Shown: positions 15,691 to 24,568 of the stretch, piece after piece
How positions within the stretch are numbered: position 1 is the stretch's first letter
Layout of the letters: each line of letters opens with the position of its first letter
Notes under the pieces: generated by a model
Database searches by the model: none
What the model saw: the letters and a program-made list of their open reading frames with translations, nothing else
Told to the model about the DNA's origin: nothing
Assembly (NCBI GenBank): GCA_036679405.1
Contig: JAVBVZ010000047.1
Span: forward strand, 1 to 64,000
Length of the DNA: 64,000 nucleotides
Direction: 5' to 3'
Source: JAEYKI01 sp036679405
Lineage (GTDB): Bacteria; Bacillota; Clostridia; Christensenellales; Christensenellaceae
Translations under genes and position numbers: made by a program

Positions 15691-17406
15691 TTATACGAAC
15701 AGTTTTTCTTTTTTCTCCGCCTTTTTATTATACACGTAAAACGCAATTAGCAAAATGCCCATAAACAGAGAGATCAGGCTGGTAGGCATATAATAACTGA
15801 TCATTGCGGAAGGCGACGTTAAAAAAATGATTCCCTCCCGCACCAGCAAAATGAGTTCGGTCATAAATACCAGCCAGGCCTTATAGCGTATAGACAGTAT
15901 GATTAAAAAGATTGCCAGCAGCAGGCAGGGAATAACCGAATAAAGCCACGTCCATTCGGACAGGGTGATCACCGGCAGCCACGCAAGGCCGGTCTCGCTC
16001 ATACCCCGGGGGGTGATGCCCGACTCATTAAGGTTCGTATTAAGCTCCCAGTACGGCGCCAGCGCGGGCAGCGACGGGTCTTCCGTACGCACCAGTTCCT
16101 TGCCGAAGTTGACCTGCAAAATACCGTCTAAATTGTTTGTATCTATAAAAAGATCCAGGCGTTCTTTTAAGAAAGCCTTTTTGTTATGCATAACGATATC
16201 AAAAAAAGCTTTTATATAATCGCTCTGCGCCTCTTTTGTGCTCATTGTCTGGGAGAGGCGTCCCTCGTGCGTAATGGTATTCCAGCTTTGATAGCTGATA
16301 CTGTCGCCCGGAAAAAGCTTGATATGGTCTACGCCTATGATATTGTTTATGGCCGCCAGATCTTCCTCCGCCCCTTCATAGTCCGTTGTGCCGTCCAGAT
16401 TCAATATTATGCTTAAAGGGCGGGTAGTGGAAACGATCAGGTAATCGTTGTTGTAATACCGGGTATTGCTCACCGACTGGGGAATGTTCACCACGCCGAA
16501 AAACGCGACCCCCGCCGCCGCAAAGGCCAGCGCCTTTTTGATATTTATATCATGCCGGTAGGTAACGAATATCAAAAAAGGCGCAAACACAAGGTACACT
16601 ATGCTCTCGGAGCGCCAGAAGGCCAGCACGCCCACGCACAGGGCAAGCAGTAAAAACTTGAGTAATGTAAAGCGCCGCTTCTGGATTTTTTCGAAAAGCA
16701 GGTAGCCAAAGAAAAACATATTGAGAAGGGCATATATATATGTCCTGAACGTCTCAAGCCCAATGGTGTTCATAAAGGGCGAAAGCGCGACGATCAGCAA
16801 AAGCCACTTTAGTTTGTTCCACTTTTTGTCCGGCAGTACGGATGAAAGCCGGTAGAAGAAATAAGCAAAAATAAGCGCGGCAAAAAGATCCGTCATTACC
16901 ATCTGCCCGCTGGAGAACGGGAACAAAGTAAGCCCCACCATATAGTAAAGGGACGTCAGATAACTGTGCCAGTAAAACGCATATCCGCGCGTGGCCATTG
17001 CATACATGGTCGTATCGTCTATTTTATAAAGCCCCGGAAAGCAGATTGCGAAATTAACAAGATACACGCCCAAGATGATGCCGAAAGGGAGCATGAAATC
17101 CATAAGAAATTTCTTGTTTTTTGTGCGGGCCGCCCGCCAGAACAGGTAAAGGATCTGGTAGAAAATAATCAGGCATACAAGCGCGAGCACTTTGGCCAAA
17201 ACATAATAATACGGAGCCGAACGGCTGTCCAACGGAAGTACAAAATCAAAATCAAACGGTTGGGAAGTAAAGATCCTCCCATCCGTGTAAAAAGTCAGGA
17301 CAAAATGAACGATCGCCACGAGAAGCATCCATTTGTTCATCCTGCCCCATATTTCTTTTATGAAGTTGCCCCGCGGCGGGCCTTTCTCAAGTGACTGCGC
17401 ATCCAA
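15691..17406 (-). CDS. Polytopic membrane protein, GT-C-like/DUF6020-like
   Basis: 571 residues, about 13 hydrophobic helices. After helix three comes FAICFPGLYKIDDTTMYAMATRG..YWHSYLTSLYYM, with an acidic pair in a predicted external loop and H-S-Y-L-T-S-L-Y, a pattern I associate with DUF6020-like and other GT-C-type glycosyltransferases. The first gene of the seven-gene glycan operon. The chosen ATG at 17406 has GGGGGAAG about 14 bases away; the ATG at 17340 is an alternative. Substrate unknown. Confidence 0.7.
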   Translation of the reverse strand: MDAQSLEKGPPRGNFIKEIWGRMNKWMLLVAIVHFVLTFYTDGRIFTSQPFDFDFVLPLDSRSAPYYYVLAKVLALVCLIIFYQILYLFWRAARTKNKKFLMDFMLPFGIILGVYLVNFAICFPGLYKIDDTTMYAMATRGYAFYWHSYLTSLYYMVGLTLFPFSSGQMVMTDLFAALIFAYFFYRLSSVLPDKKWNKLKWLLLIVALSPFMNTIGLETFRTYIYALLNMFFFGYLLFEKIQKRRFTLLKFLLLALCVGVLAFWRSESIVYLVFAPFLIFVTYRHDINIKKALAFAAAGVAFFGVVNIPQSVSNTRYYNNDYLIVSTTRPLSIILNLDGTTDYEGAEEDLAAINNIIGVDHIKLFPGDSISYQSWNTITHEGRLSQTMSTKEAQSDYIKAFFDIVMHNKKAFLKERLDLFIDTNNLDGILQVNFGKELVRTEDPSLPALAPYWELNTNLNESGITPRGMSETGLAWLPVITLSEWTWLYSVIPCLLLAIFLIILSIRYKAWLVFMTELILLVREGIIFLTSPSAMISYYMPTSLISLFMGILLIAFYVYNKKAEKKEKLFV

Positions 17407-17535
17407 AAGACAATAACTTCCCCCATTATTTAATAGGCTTTTTGCCCCGTCCGGGCCTTCAAAATTTCAAGAACATCATACCACACATCCGCTTTGTTTT
17501 CAACAAAACCATGCAGGCTGCCCGGCCCGCGCCGG

Positions 17536-17564
17536 TTTACAAAACGGCCGCTATATATTATGAT
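17536..17564 (+). promoter_or_regulatory. Sigma-A promoter of lipA-lplA
   Basis: TTTACA at 17536-17541, 17 bases, TATGAT at 17559-17564. The leader to the lipA start at 17703 is about 130 bases and contains a short GC-rich hairpin (17663-17678) without a T-run. Nothing else is recognised in 17407-17702. Confidence 0.6.
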
Positions 17565-17702
17565 GGTAAAAACACTTGGGCGTTAAAATGCACACATGCG
17601 CATTTACGCCTGCTGCTCAGCCTGGATATACGCAATTTCACCCATACACCACCCAAAAAACAGCGCCGCCTGCGGCGCCTGCCGAAAGGATGGCCTTTAT
17701 TG

Positions 17703-18572
17703 ATGGAAACCAGAACGCCCCCCAAACCTCCCTGGCTGAAAGTAAAGAGCAGCCTTGGAGAAGAAAACAGAAAAGTTGCGGAAATGCTGCGCGCCCTGCG
17801 CCTGCATACGGTATGTGAAGAAGCCGACTGCCCCAACAGCGGAGAATGCTTCCGCAGGCATACCGCCACCTTCATGATCCTTGGAAGAAACTGCACGCGC
17901 AGCTGCACATTCTGCACGGTATCCAAACATACGCCCGACCCCCTTGACCCGGACGAACCCGCCCGCGTTGCAAAGGCCGCGCAAAAGCTTGCGCTCCGGC
18001 ACGTGGTGGTCACTTCTGTCACCCGGGACGATCTGCCGGACGGCGGCGCCGCGCATTTTGCAAATGTGATCCGCGCGCTCAAAGCCCTGCCCGCCCCTCC
18101 CGTTATGGAAGTCCTTATCCCGGATTTCAAGGGAGATCCGGACGCGCTCAGGACGGTTATGGACGCGCAGCCGGACATCATCAACCATAATGTTGAAACC
18201 GTTCCCCGCCTGTACGGCGAAGTCCGTCCCCAGGCGGACTATAAGCGCTCCCTGGCCCTTCTGGAAAGCGTTAAAAAAACGGCGCCCGCCATCACCACCA
18301 AATCCGGCATTATGCTGGGCCTTGGGGAAACGCGCGAAGAAGTGCTTAAGGTTTTTGCCGACCTGGTTGCGGCGGGCTGCGACATGCTGACGATCGGGCA
18401 ATACCTTGCCCCCTCCCGCGCCCATCACCCGGTTATAGAATATATTCACCCGGATGTCTTTGCCGAATACAAAAAAACAGGAGAAGAAATGGGCTTTTCC
18501 TGCGTATCCGCCGGTCCTTTGGTCAGAAGTTCCTATATGGCGGAAACAGCATACGAAAAAACGAAAGCTTGA
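17703..18572 (+). CDS. lipA: Lipoyl synthase
   Basis: 289 residues, the normal length. Radical-SAM enzyme that inserts two sulfurs into protein-bound octanoate. Both clusters are present: the auxiliary-cluster cysteines C38, C43 and C49 (CEEADCPNSGEC) and the radical-SAM CX3CX2C at C64, C68, C71 (CTRSCTFC). The RSSY motif, whose serine ligates the auxiliary cluster, is at 275-278. The frame is open much further upstream, but homology starts at this ATG. It is cotranscribed with the lipoate ligase gene 20 bases downstream. No octanoyltransferase gene (lipB/lipM) is in the window. Confidence 0.95.
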   Translation: METRTPPKPPWLKVKSSLGEENRKVAEMLRALRLHTVCEEADCPNSGECFRRHTATFMILGRNCTRSCTFCTVSKHTPDPLDPDEPARVAKAAQKLALRHVVVTSVTRDDLPDGGAAHFANVIRALKALPAPPVMEVLIPDFKGDPDALRTVMDAQPDIINHNVETVPRLYGEVRPQADYKRSLALLESVKKTAPAITTKSGIMLGLGETREEVLKVFADLVAAGCDMLTIGQYLAPSRAHHPVIEYIHPDVFAEYKKTGEEMGFSCVSAGPLVRSSYMAETAYEKTKA

Positions 18573-18592
18573 GCGAAGCGGAAAGGAAAAAA

Positions 18593-19570
18593 ATGATTTA
18601 TATCGAAACAGATTCCATGGACCCCGCCTTCAATTTTGCGCTTGAATACTATCTCATGAATACCGCGTCTTTTGCGGAAGACTACTTTTTGTTCTGGCGG
18701 ACCACCCCCACCCTTATGATTGGCCGCTACCAGATCACAGCGGCCGAGATCAACGAACCTTACGCCAAAGAAAAAAACATACAGGTCGTGCGCCGGACGA
18801 GCGGCGGCGGCACAATTTATACCGATCCCGGCGGCTGGCAGTTCAGCTTTATCATAAAAAGCGATCCGGGCGAAACGGATTTCAGGCATTATACCGCGCC
18901 GGTGATCCGTGCGCTCGCGGAGATCGGCGTTGCGGCCTATTTCAACAACCGCAACGACCTTTTGATAGACGGAAGAAAATTTTCCGGCAACGCCCAGCAC
19001 CGCACAAAAAACTGCATCCTGCACCACGGTTCCATCCTGTTTGATACGGATATTGACGAGATGGTGCGCTCCATCACGGTTGCGGACGACAAAATCATTT
19101 CCAAAGGCATACAGTCGGTGCGCCAGCGGGTCACCAATGTCATCGACCATATGGAAGAAAAGCTGACGCCGCTTGCCTTTCGCGACCTGATGCTGAAAAG
19201 CCTGCTCAAAAACACGACGTCCACATACACGCTCACGGCGGCGGACAAGAAAGAAATACAGCGGATCGCGGACGAAAAATTCCGCAGCTGGGAATGGAAC
19301 TACGGCAGCTCGCCCGCTTATGAAATCACCAAAAGCAGGCGTTTTGACGGTGGAAAACTGGAAGTATACCTGAACCTGGACCAGGGGCATATCAAAGACG
19401 TCCGTATAAGCGGGGACTTCTTCTTTTACGGGGATATAAGCCATCTCACCGCCGGCCTGGAAGGATGCCCCTACCGGGAAGACGCTGTCCGCGCCGCTCT
19501 TAAAAAGGCCATGCGGGAAGATTCTTTTTATATGATCACTTTGGACGAGCTTATAAGCTGCATTATCTGA
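18593..19570 (+). CDS. lplA: Lipoate-protein ligase A
   Basis: 325 residues. The ligase activates lipoate (or octanoate) with ATP and attaches it to lipoyl domains. The lipoate-binding RRTSGGGTIYTDPG (about residues 65-78), KFSGNAQ with the catalytic lysine (about 126-132) and LHHGSILF elements are all present, and a C-terminal accessory domain of about 80 residues is retained, as in stand-alone LplA. RBS AAAGGA seven bases before the ATG. With LipA next to it, free octanoate or lipoate salvage plus sulfur insertion could supply the cofactor. Confidence 0.93.
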   Translation: MIYIETDSMDPAFNFALEYYLMNTASFAEDYFLFWRTTPTLMIGRYQITAAEINEPYAKEKNIQVVRRTSGGGTIYTDPGGWQFSFIIKSDPGETDFRHYTAPVIRALAEIGVAAYFNNRNDLLIDGRKFSGNAQHRTKNCILHHGSILFDTDIDEMVRSITVADDKIISKGIQSVRQRVTNVIDHMEEKLTPLAFRDLMLKSLLKNTTSTYTLTAADKKEIQRIADEKFRSWEWNYGSSPAYEITKSRRFDGGKLEVYLNLDQGHIKDVRISGDFFFYGDISHLTAGLEGCPYREDAVRAALKKAMREDSFYMITLDELISCII

Positions 19571-19594
19571 ATTTTGGCGCAGCGGGCAAAAATA

Positions 19595-19620
19595 AAAACG
19601 GCTTTCGAGCCGTTTTTTTA
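19595..19620. terminator. Bidirectional terminator
   Basis: AAAACGGCT-TTCG-AGCCGTTTTTTT between lplA and the convergent SDR gene; a UUCG tetraloop caps the stem. Confidence 0.9.
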
Positions 19621-19651
19621 ATGTTTAAAGCATTTTTTTTATAAAGGCCCG

Positions 19652-20392
19652 TCAGATCACAAACCCGCCGTTCGGGCTTAAGAGGGCCCCGGTAATAAAC
19701 GCCGCCCTGTCTGAAGAGAGAAAAAGAATGCTGTGCGCCACGTCTTCGGGCGTGCCCAGCCTTCCAAGGGGGGTTTCTTCCCGGAGGGCGCGCAGGGTAT
19801 CTTTATCCAGATGGGCGTTCATGGGCGTTTCGATCACGCCGGGTGCCACACAGTTCACCCGGACGCCGGAAGGCGCAAGCTCTTTGGCCAGCGCGCGCGT
19901 AAACCCTATGGCCGCGGCTTTTGCCGCGGAATAATGCACCTCCATGGATGCGCCGCTGATGCCCCAAATGGAAGAAACATTGACAATGCTCCCGCTCTTT
20001 TCGCTTACCATGTCCGCCGCCGCTTCCCGGCTGCATAAAAACATGCCCTTCATATTCACCGCAAACATCCTGTCCCAGTCTTCCCCGCTGATATCCCATA
20101 TCAGTTTTTGCTCCGCGGTGCCCGCATTATTAACCAAAGCGTCTACCCGGCCGTACGCCGCGCGGATATGCGCAAACATCTTTTTTACCTGCGCCTCGCT
20201 TGAGATGTCCGCCTGGACGGCCATGGCTTCTCCGCCGTCTTTATTGATCTGCGCCAAAAGGCGCTCCGCCTTCTCTTTGCCCCGGTAATAGTGCAGCGCC
20301 ACCCTGTACCCGCTTTTTGCAAACAGCAGTGCGGCCGCCTGCCCGATCCCGCCGGACGCGCCGGTAATGAGCGCTGTTTTTCCTGCTTCCAT
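19652..20392 (-). CDS. SDR-family oxidoreductase (FabG-like)
   Basis: 246 residues. Classical short-chain dehydrogenase: cofactor loop TGASGGIG at residues 9-16, NNAG at about 86-89, and the catalytic Ser followed by YSAAK. The basic residues after the first strand (HYYRGKEKA) suggest NADPH preference. Overall pattern is closest to 3-oxoacyl-ACP reductase, but many SDRs of other function look the same, and it is not in a fatty-acid operon. I start at the ATG at 20392 (GGAG upstream); the frame extends 22 codons further without an RBS. Confidence 0.8.
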   Translation of the reverse strand: MEAGKTALITGASGGIGQAAALLFAKSGYRVALHYYRGKEKAERLLAQINKDGGEAMAVQADISSEAQVKKMFAHIRAAYGRVDALVNNAGTAEQKLIWDISGEDWDRMFAVNMKGMFLCSREAAADMVSEKSGSIVNVSSIWGISGASMEVHYSAAKAAAIGFTRALAKELAPSGVRVNCVAPGVIETPMNAHLDKDTLRALREETPLGRLGTPEDVAHSILFLSSDRAAFITGALLSPNGGFVI

Positions 20393-20513
20393 ACCCGTAT
20401 CTCCGTTCAAAATGGATTCTTCTTTTGCATCATACCCCTCCGCTGCAAGATGCGTCAAGCCGTTTTTTGCAGCGCCTGCGCCGGGACAATCTTCTATCTT
20501 TTTTTTAGCCGGA

Positions 20514-20542
20514 TTGTACCGGCGGACAAATCGTGATAAAAT
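20514..20542 (+). promoter_or_regulatory. Sigma-A promoter of the SHOCT-domain gene
   Basis: TTGTAC at 20514-20519, 17 bases, TAAAAT at 20537-20542; RBS AAAGGGAGGG follows at about 20551. Confidence 0.65.
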
Positions 20543-20568
20543 ATGTAAAAAAAGGGAGGGTTTGTTTT

Positions 20569-21213
20569 ATGGCTTTATCAAAAGAAAAGGCACAACTTTT
20601 TTATACCGGCAAAAAGAAGATCGACGTTACAAAAATACTGGAAATCGAGAAATTCTTTTTTGAAGAACATGGCTTTGAATACGACAGCGCAGATTCATAT
20701 GCGTGCGGCAACGAATACCGCCGTTTTATCCTGAACAAACAAAAAATCAAATATTACTGTTCTCCGGCATTCGGCAGCGCCGGTGATTTTCATATACGTG
20801 ACTGCGATAAAATCACCCAAGCGGAGTTGCTGGTGGAAGAAGCGGGCAGCGGCGCAGTCACAGGGGCTATTTTGTTTGGAGCGGCCGGAGCTGTGGCAGG
20901 CAGTTCAATGAAAAAATCAATTATCAAAATCGTGCTGCATACGACCGATGTGAATGAACCTATCGTAAATTTAGGCATCCTGACCGTACCCACTGCAAAA
21001 AACAATAAAATTTTTACCAAATCTTTTGAAGATGCAAACAAAATATACGGCCGTCTGAAAACGATTGCCGATAAAAATGCTCCCGCCGCACCGCAGAAGA
21101 CGGATTTTGTGTCCGTGTCGGACGAGCTTACCAAATTAAAAGGCCTGCTGGATCAGGGCGTATTGACCCAGGAAGAATTCGACGCGCAAAAACAGCGCCT
21201 TCTTTCGCAGTAA
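20569..21213 (+). CDS. SHOCT-domain protein with glycine zipper
   Basis: 214 residues. A unique N-terminal region of ~95 residues is followed by a glycine-zipper-like stretch (GSGAVTGAILFGAAGAVAG, about residues 104-122), a mixed region, and a C-terminal SHOCT motif (ELTKLKGLLDQGVLTQEEFDAQKQRLL), the short oligomerisation helix pair common at the ends of bacterial proteins. There is no signal peptide. Function unknown. Monocistronic, with its own promoter and terminator. Confidence 0.75.
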   Translation: MALSKEKAQLFYTGKKKIDVTKILEIEKFFFEEHGFEYDSADSYACGNEYRRFILNKQKIKYYCSPAFGSAGDFHIRDCDKITQAELLVEEAGSGAVTGAILFGAAGAVAGSSMKKSIIKIVLHTTDVNEPIVNLGILTVPTAKNNKIFTKSFEDANKIYGRLKTIADKNAPAAPQKTDFVSVSDELTKLKGLLDQGVLTQEEFDAQKQRLLSQ

Positions 21214-21232
21214 AGACGGAAAAAACACATCA

Positions 21233-21268
21233 AAAAAACCCGCTTTGCATAATCAAAGCGGGTTTTTT
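21233..21268. terminator. Bidirectional terminator
   Basis: ACCCGCTTTG-CATAAT-CAAAGCGGGT flanked by A and T runs, between the SHOCT gene and proS. Confidence 0.92.
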
Positions 21269-21281
21269 AAATATTCAATGA

Positions 21282-22721
21282 TCAATATGACTTTGCAAAA
21301 TACGTAAGTTTTTTTGCGGGCTTCCCGCAGTGTACGCACACATCCGAAAGGGTTTCCTGTTCAAACGGCATGCAGCGGGTGGTCACGCCGGTCTTCTCCT
21401 TGATGGCGGTCTCACATTCGGTATCCCCGCACCACATGGCGCGCACAAACCCGTGCTTTTCTTCTATACCCTGCATAAATTCTTCCCACGTTGTGGCGGT
21501 GTAGGTATGCGCATCCCTGAAAGCGCGCGCCTGCTCAAGCATATTTGCCTGTATGGCGTTAAGGAGAAGCGCAACTTCATCCGTGATACCTTGGATTGGA
21601 ACAAAGGCTTTTTCATGCGTATCCCTGCGCGCCAGAACCGCCTGGCCTTTTTCTATATCCCTGGGCCCGATCTCCAGCCGGACGGGCACGCCCTTGAGTT
21701 CCCATTCATTGAACTTCCAGCCGGGCGACTGGTCACGGCTGTCCACTTCCGCGCGGATGCCCGCCTCCAGAAGGGCCTTAAGGATCTCGTTTGCCTTCTC
21801 AAGCACGCCTTCTTTATGCGCGGCCACCGGAACGATCACGCACTGGACAGGCGCCACCCTGGGCGGAAGTTTAAGTCCCCGCTCGTCGCCGTGCACCATA
21901 ATGAGCCCGCCGATCATACGGGTGGAAGTCCCCCAGGAGGTCTGCCACGCATATTTAAGCTGGCCGTCCTTATCTAAAAACTGTATGTCGAACCCTTTGG
22001 CAAAATTTTGCCCCAGGTTATGAGACGTTCCCATCTGCAGCGCCTTGCCGTCCAGCATAAGCGCTTCCATGGTATAGGTGTGCAGGGCACCCGCAAATTT
22101 TTCTTTTTCACTTTTCTGCCCCACCACCACCGGGATCGCCAGCACGTTTTCCGCAAATTCACGGTAAACGCCCAGCATTTTTACCGTTTCTTCCTCCGCA
22201 TCTTCCTGCGTCGCATGCACCGTGTGGCCTTCCTGCCATAAAAATTCCGACGTCCGAAGGAACGGACGCGTGCTTTTTTCCCAGCGCACCACGTTGCACC
22301 ACTGGTTTAAGAGCACGGGAAGGTCGCGGTAAGACTGCACCCAACGCGAATACATGGAGCAAATAATGGTTTCGGACGTCGGGCGTATGCACAGCCTTTC
22401 GGCCAGCGGTTCTTCCCCGCCCTGGGTCACCCACGCCACTTCTGGCGCAAACCCCTCCACATGCTCGGCTTCCTTTTTGAGCAACGTTTCGGGGATCAGA
22501 AGAGGAAAATACGCGTTCTTATGTCCGGTTTTTTTAAACCGCGCATCCATTTCTTTCTGTATGAGTTCCCAAATACCGTATCCGTATTCGCGGATAACCA
22601 TACAGCCTTTCACGTCCGAATAGTCCACCATTTTGGTCTGCATGATCACATCGGTATACCAGCGGGAGAAATCCTCGTCCTGCGGCGTAATGTTTTCTAC
22701 AAAAGTCTTTTCCCTGGCCAT
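21282..22721 (-). CDS. proS: Prolyl-tRNA synthetase, eukaryote/archaea-like type
   Basis: 479 residues. Class II synthetase charging tRNA-Pro. Short ProRS form that lacks the ~180-residue INS editing domain of typical bacterial enzymes: class II motif 2 region (CIRPTSETII) and motif 3 region (LGQNFAKGFDIQF...GTSTRMIGGLIM) are close together. The C-terminal extension carries Cys residues (WCGDTECE... CVHCGKPAKK) that can bind zinc and ends in FAKSY, as in the archaeal-type group. RBS AAAGGAG nine bases from the ATG at 22721. It lies 43 bases downstream of the ABC transporter genes and could be read from them. Confidence 0.93.
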   Translation of the reverse strand: MAREKTFVENITPQDEDFSRWYTDVIMQTKMVDYSDVKGCMVIREYGYGIWELIQKEMDARFKKTGHKNAYFPLLIPETLLKKEAEHVEGFAPEVAWVTQGGEEPLAERLCIRPTSETIICSMYSRWVQSYRDLPVLLNQWCNVVRWEKSTRPFLRTSEFLWQEGHTVHATQEDAEEETVKMLGVYREFAENVLAIPVVVGQKSEKEKFAGALHTYTMEALMLDGKALQMGTSHNLGQNFAKGFDIQFLDKDGQLKYAWQTSWGTSTRMIGGLIMVHGDERGLKLPPRVAPVQCVIVPVAAHKEGVLEKANEILKALLEAGIRAEVDSRDQSPGWKFNEWELKGVPVRLEIGPRDIEKGQAVLARRDTHEKAFVPIQGITDEVALLLNAIQANMLEQARAFRDAHTYTATTWEEFMQGIEEKHGFVRAMWCGDTECETAIKEKTGVTTRCMPFEQETLSDVCVHCGKPAKKLTYFAKSY

Positions 22722-22764
22722 GTATTTTAGCTCCTTTGAGGTTTTGATCCAATAGGGTATTATA

Positions 22765-23550
22765 TCATTTCCCGCTTTGATGTTCAAGCATGACGGGCAG
22801 CACATAAACGCTGCCTGCATTCCTAAGGATCTCCACCTTTACGCCGTACACATCCTGCACCTTTTGACGGGTCAGGACCTCCTCCGGGGTTCCTTTGGCG
22901 TAAACGCAGCCGTCTTTCATTAAAAACACACGGTCGCAGTAATTATACGTAAGGTTGAGGTCATGCATCACACAGACGGCAATCAGGTCTTTTTTGCGGG
23001 TCAGCTCCCATACCATATCCAGTATGCCTACCTGGTGGCGTATGTCCAGGCTGGAAACCGGCTCATCCAGCAAAAGGATGCCCGACTGCTGGCAAAGCGC
23101 GCGCGCAATCACCATGCGCTGCCATTCACCGCCCGAAAGGCCCAGGATGGAACGGTCTTTTAAATGTTCGATCCCCGCCTTGCGGATGGAATCCATCGCC
23201 AGCGCATAATCTTCTTTGGTATCCGCTTCAAAAAGCCGTTTGTGGGGATTGCGCCCCATCAGGACGGTCTCCAGCACGGTAAAATCATATTCCAGCGCGT
23301 AATTTTGGGGCACCAGCGCCATTTTCCGGGCGCGCGTTTTTACGTCTATGGAACGGATATCCGCCCCGTCCAGCATCACGCTGCCCGCATCCGGCACAAG
23401 ATAGCCGGATATCATGCGAAGAAGCGTGGTTTTTCCCGCGCCGTTCGGACCGATGATGCCGATAAAGCCGCTTTCAAAATCAAAAGAAACGTTGCGCAGG
23501 ATTTGATTTTGGTCTATTGAAAAAGAAATATTTTTTCCTGTAATACCCAT
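22765..23550 (-). CDS. btuD: ABC transporter ATP-binding protein (BtuD/FecE-like)
   Basis: 261 residues. Walker A GPNGAGKTT (about residues 35-43), Q-loop, signature LSGGEWQR, Walker B ILLLDEP and the H-loop VMHDLN are intact. This is the ATPase of an iron-siderophore/cobalamin-type importer. The ATG at 23550 starts one base after the stop of the permease gene, so they are coupled. The B12 riboswitch upstream of the operon indicates corrinoid transport. Confidence 0.9.
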   Translation of the reverse strand: MGITGKNISFSIDQNQILRNVSFDFESGFIGIIGPNGAGKTTLLRMISGYLVPDAGSVMLDGADIRSIDVKTRARKMALVPQNYALEYDFTVLETVLMGRNPHKRLFEADTKEDYALAMDSIRKAGIEHLKDRSILGLSGGEWQRMVIARALCQQSGILLLDEPVSSLDIRHQVGILDMVWELTRKKDLIAVCVMHDLNLTYNYCDRVFLMKDGCVYAKGTPEEVLTRQKVQDVYGVKVEILRNAGSVYVLPVMLEHQSGK

Positions 23551-23551
23551 C

Positions 23552-24556
23552 TTACAGCCCCGCCTTTCTGCCCCGGCGAAGAAGGTAAATAAAGAACGGC
23601 ACGCCAAAGATCGCCGTGATGATACCGACCGGTATTTCGGTTGACGGAACAATCATTTTTGCAATGGTATCCGCAATCAGAAGATACGCGCCGCCCGCAA
23701 AAAAAGACAGGGGCATCAGTTTTTTATTGTCCGGACCGATCACCAGCCGCAGAAGGTGCGGGATCATGAGGCCCACAAAACCAATGATGCCGCTTACGGA
23801 AACAGCCGCGGCGGCGAGCAGAGAAGTCAGAACAATCATGTTGCGCCGCACCTTGTGAGAATCCACCCCCAGGCTCTGGGAAACTTCGTCCCCGTGAAGC
23901 AGGATATTCATGGGTTTTGCATAAAACATCAGAAGCACGCTGCATACAATGATGACCGGCAGCGTGATCAAAAATTTTTCCCAGGTTGCCGAAGACAGGC
24001 TGCCCATGTTCCACATGATAATGTGCTCCATCTTGTCCCGGTTTATGAGCATGATGATATAAATAATAGCGGAGAGCAGCGAACTTAACGCGATGCCCGA
24101 AAGCAGCAGGGAAAAAGTGGACACCTTTCCCCGTATGCGGCTCATGGAGTAGACCGCAAAAATAGTGATGAGTGCAAAGATAAAAGCAAAAATCGTGGTC
24201 CCGCCGATCCCGGCCGCCGTCAGGCCGAAACCGGCCGCCATGGCAATGGTTGCGCCCAGCGCAGCCCCCGAACTGATACCCAGGACAAACGGGTCGGCCA
24301 TCGGGTTTTTAAAAATACCCTGCAGGCTGCAGCCCGCCACCGCCAGCGCGCCCCCCACCGTGTAGGCCAAAAGCGCCCGCGGAAGACGCAGGTTCAAAAA
24401 AATGGTTTCCTGCGCGTTTGTCGCCTGTCCCTGCAGAAGGGCCAGGAATTCTTTCATGGAAACGCCCGAACTCCCAAGAAAAAAAGATGCAATAAATCCT
24501 GCCGCTCCGAGCAGCAGGATTATTGCAAATAAACTTTTATACCTGATCTTAGGCAT
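23552..24556 (-). CDS. btuC: FecCD-family permease (BtuC-like)
   Basis: 334 residues, about ten transmembrane helices in the FecCD/BtuC pattern. Recognisable elements are LPRALLAYTVGGALAVAGCSLQGIFKNPMADPFVLGISSGAALGA split across helices 2 and 3 (residues ~50-100), and GFVGLMIPHLLRLVIGPDNK near residue 265, the coupling region facing the ATPase. Homodimeric permease of the importer. RBS GAGGTC. Confidence 0.92.
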   Translation of the reverse strand: MPKIRYKSLFAIILLLGAAGFIASFFLGSSGVSMKEFLALLQGQATNAQETIFLNLRLPRALLAYTVGGALAVAGCSLQGIFKNPMADPFVLGISSGAALGATIAMAAGFGLTAAGIGGTTIFAFIFALITIFAVYSMSRIRGKVSTFSLLLSGIALSSLLSAIIYIIMLINRDKMEHIIMWNMGSLSSATWEKFLITLPVIIVCSVLLMFYAKPMNILLHGDEVSQSLGVDSHKVRRNMIVLTSLLAAAAVSVSGIIGFVGLMIPHLLRLVIGPDNKKLMPLSFFAGGAYLLIADTIAKMIVPSTEIPVGIITAIFGVPFFIYLLRRGRKAGL

Positions 24557-24568
24557 CTTTGACCTCTT

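Noticed and set aside
17663..17678. GC-rich hairpin in the lipA leader as attenuator
   Set aside because: The stem has a loop of only two to four bases and no T-run, and no anti-terminator partner is visible.
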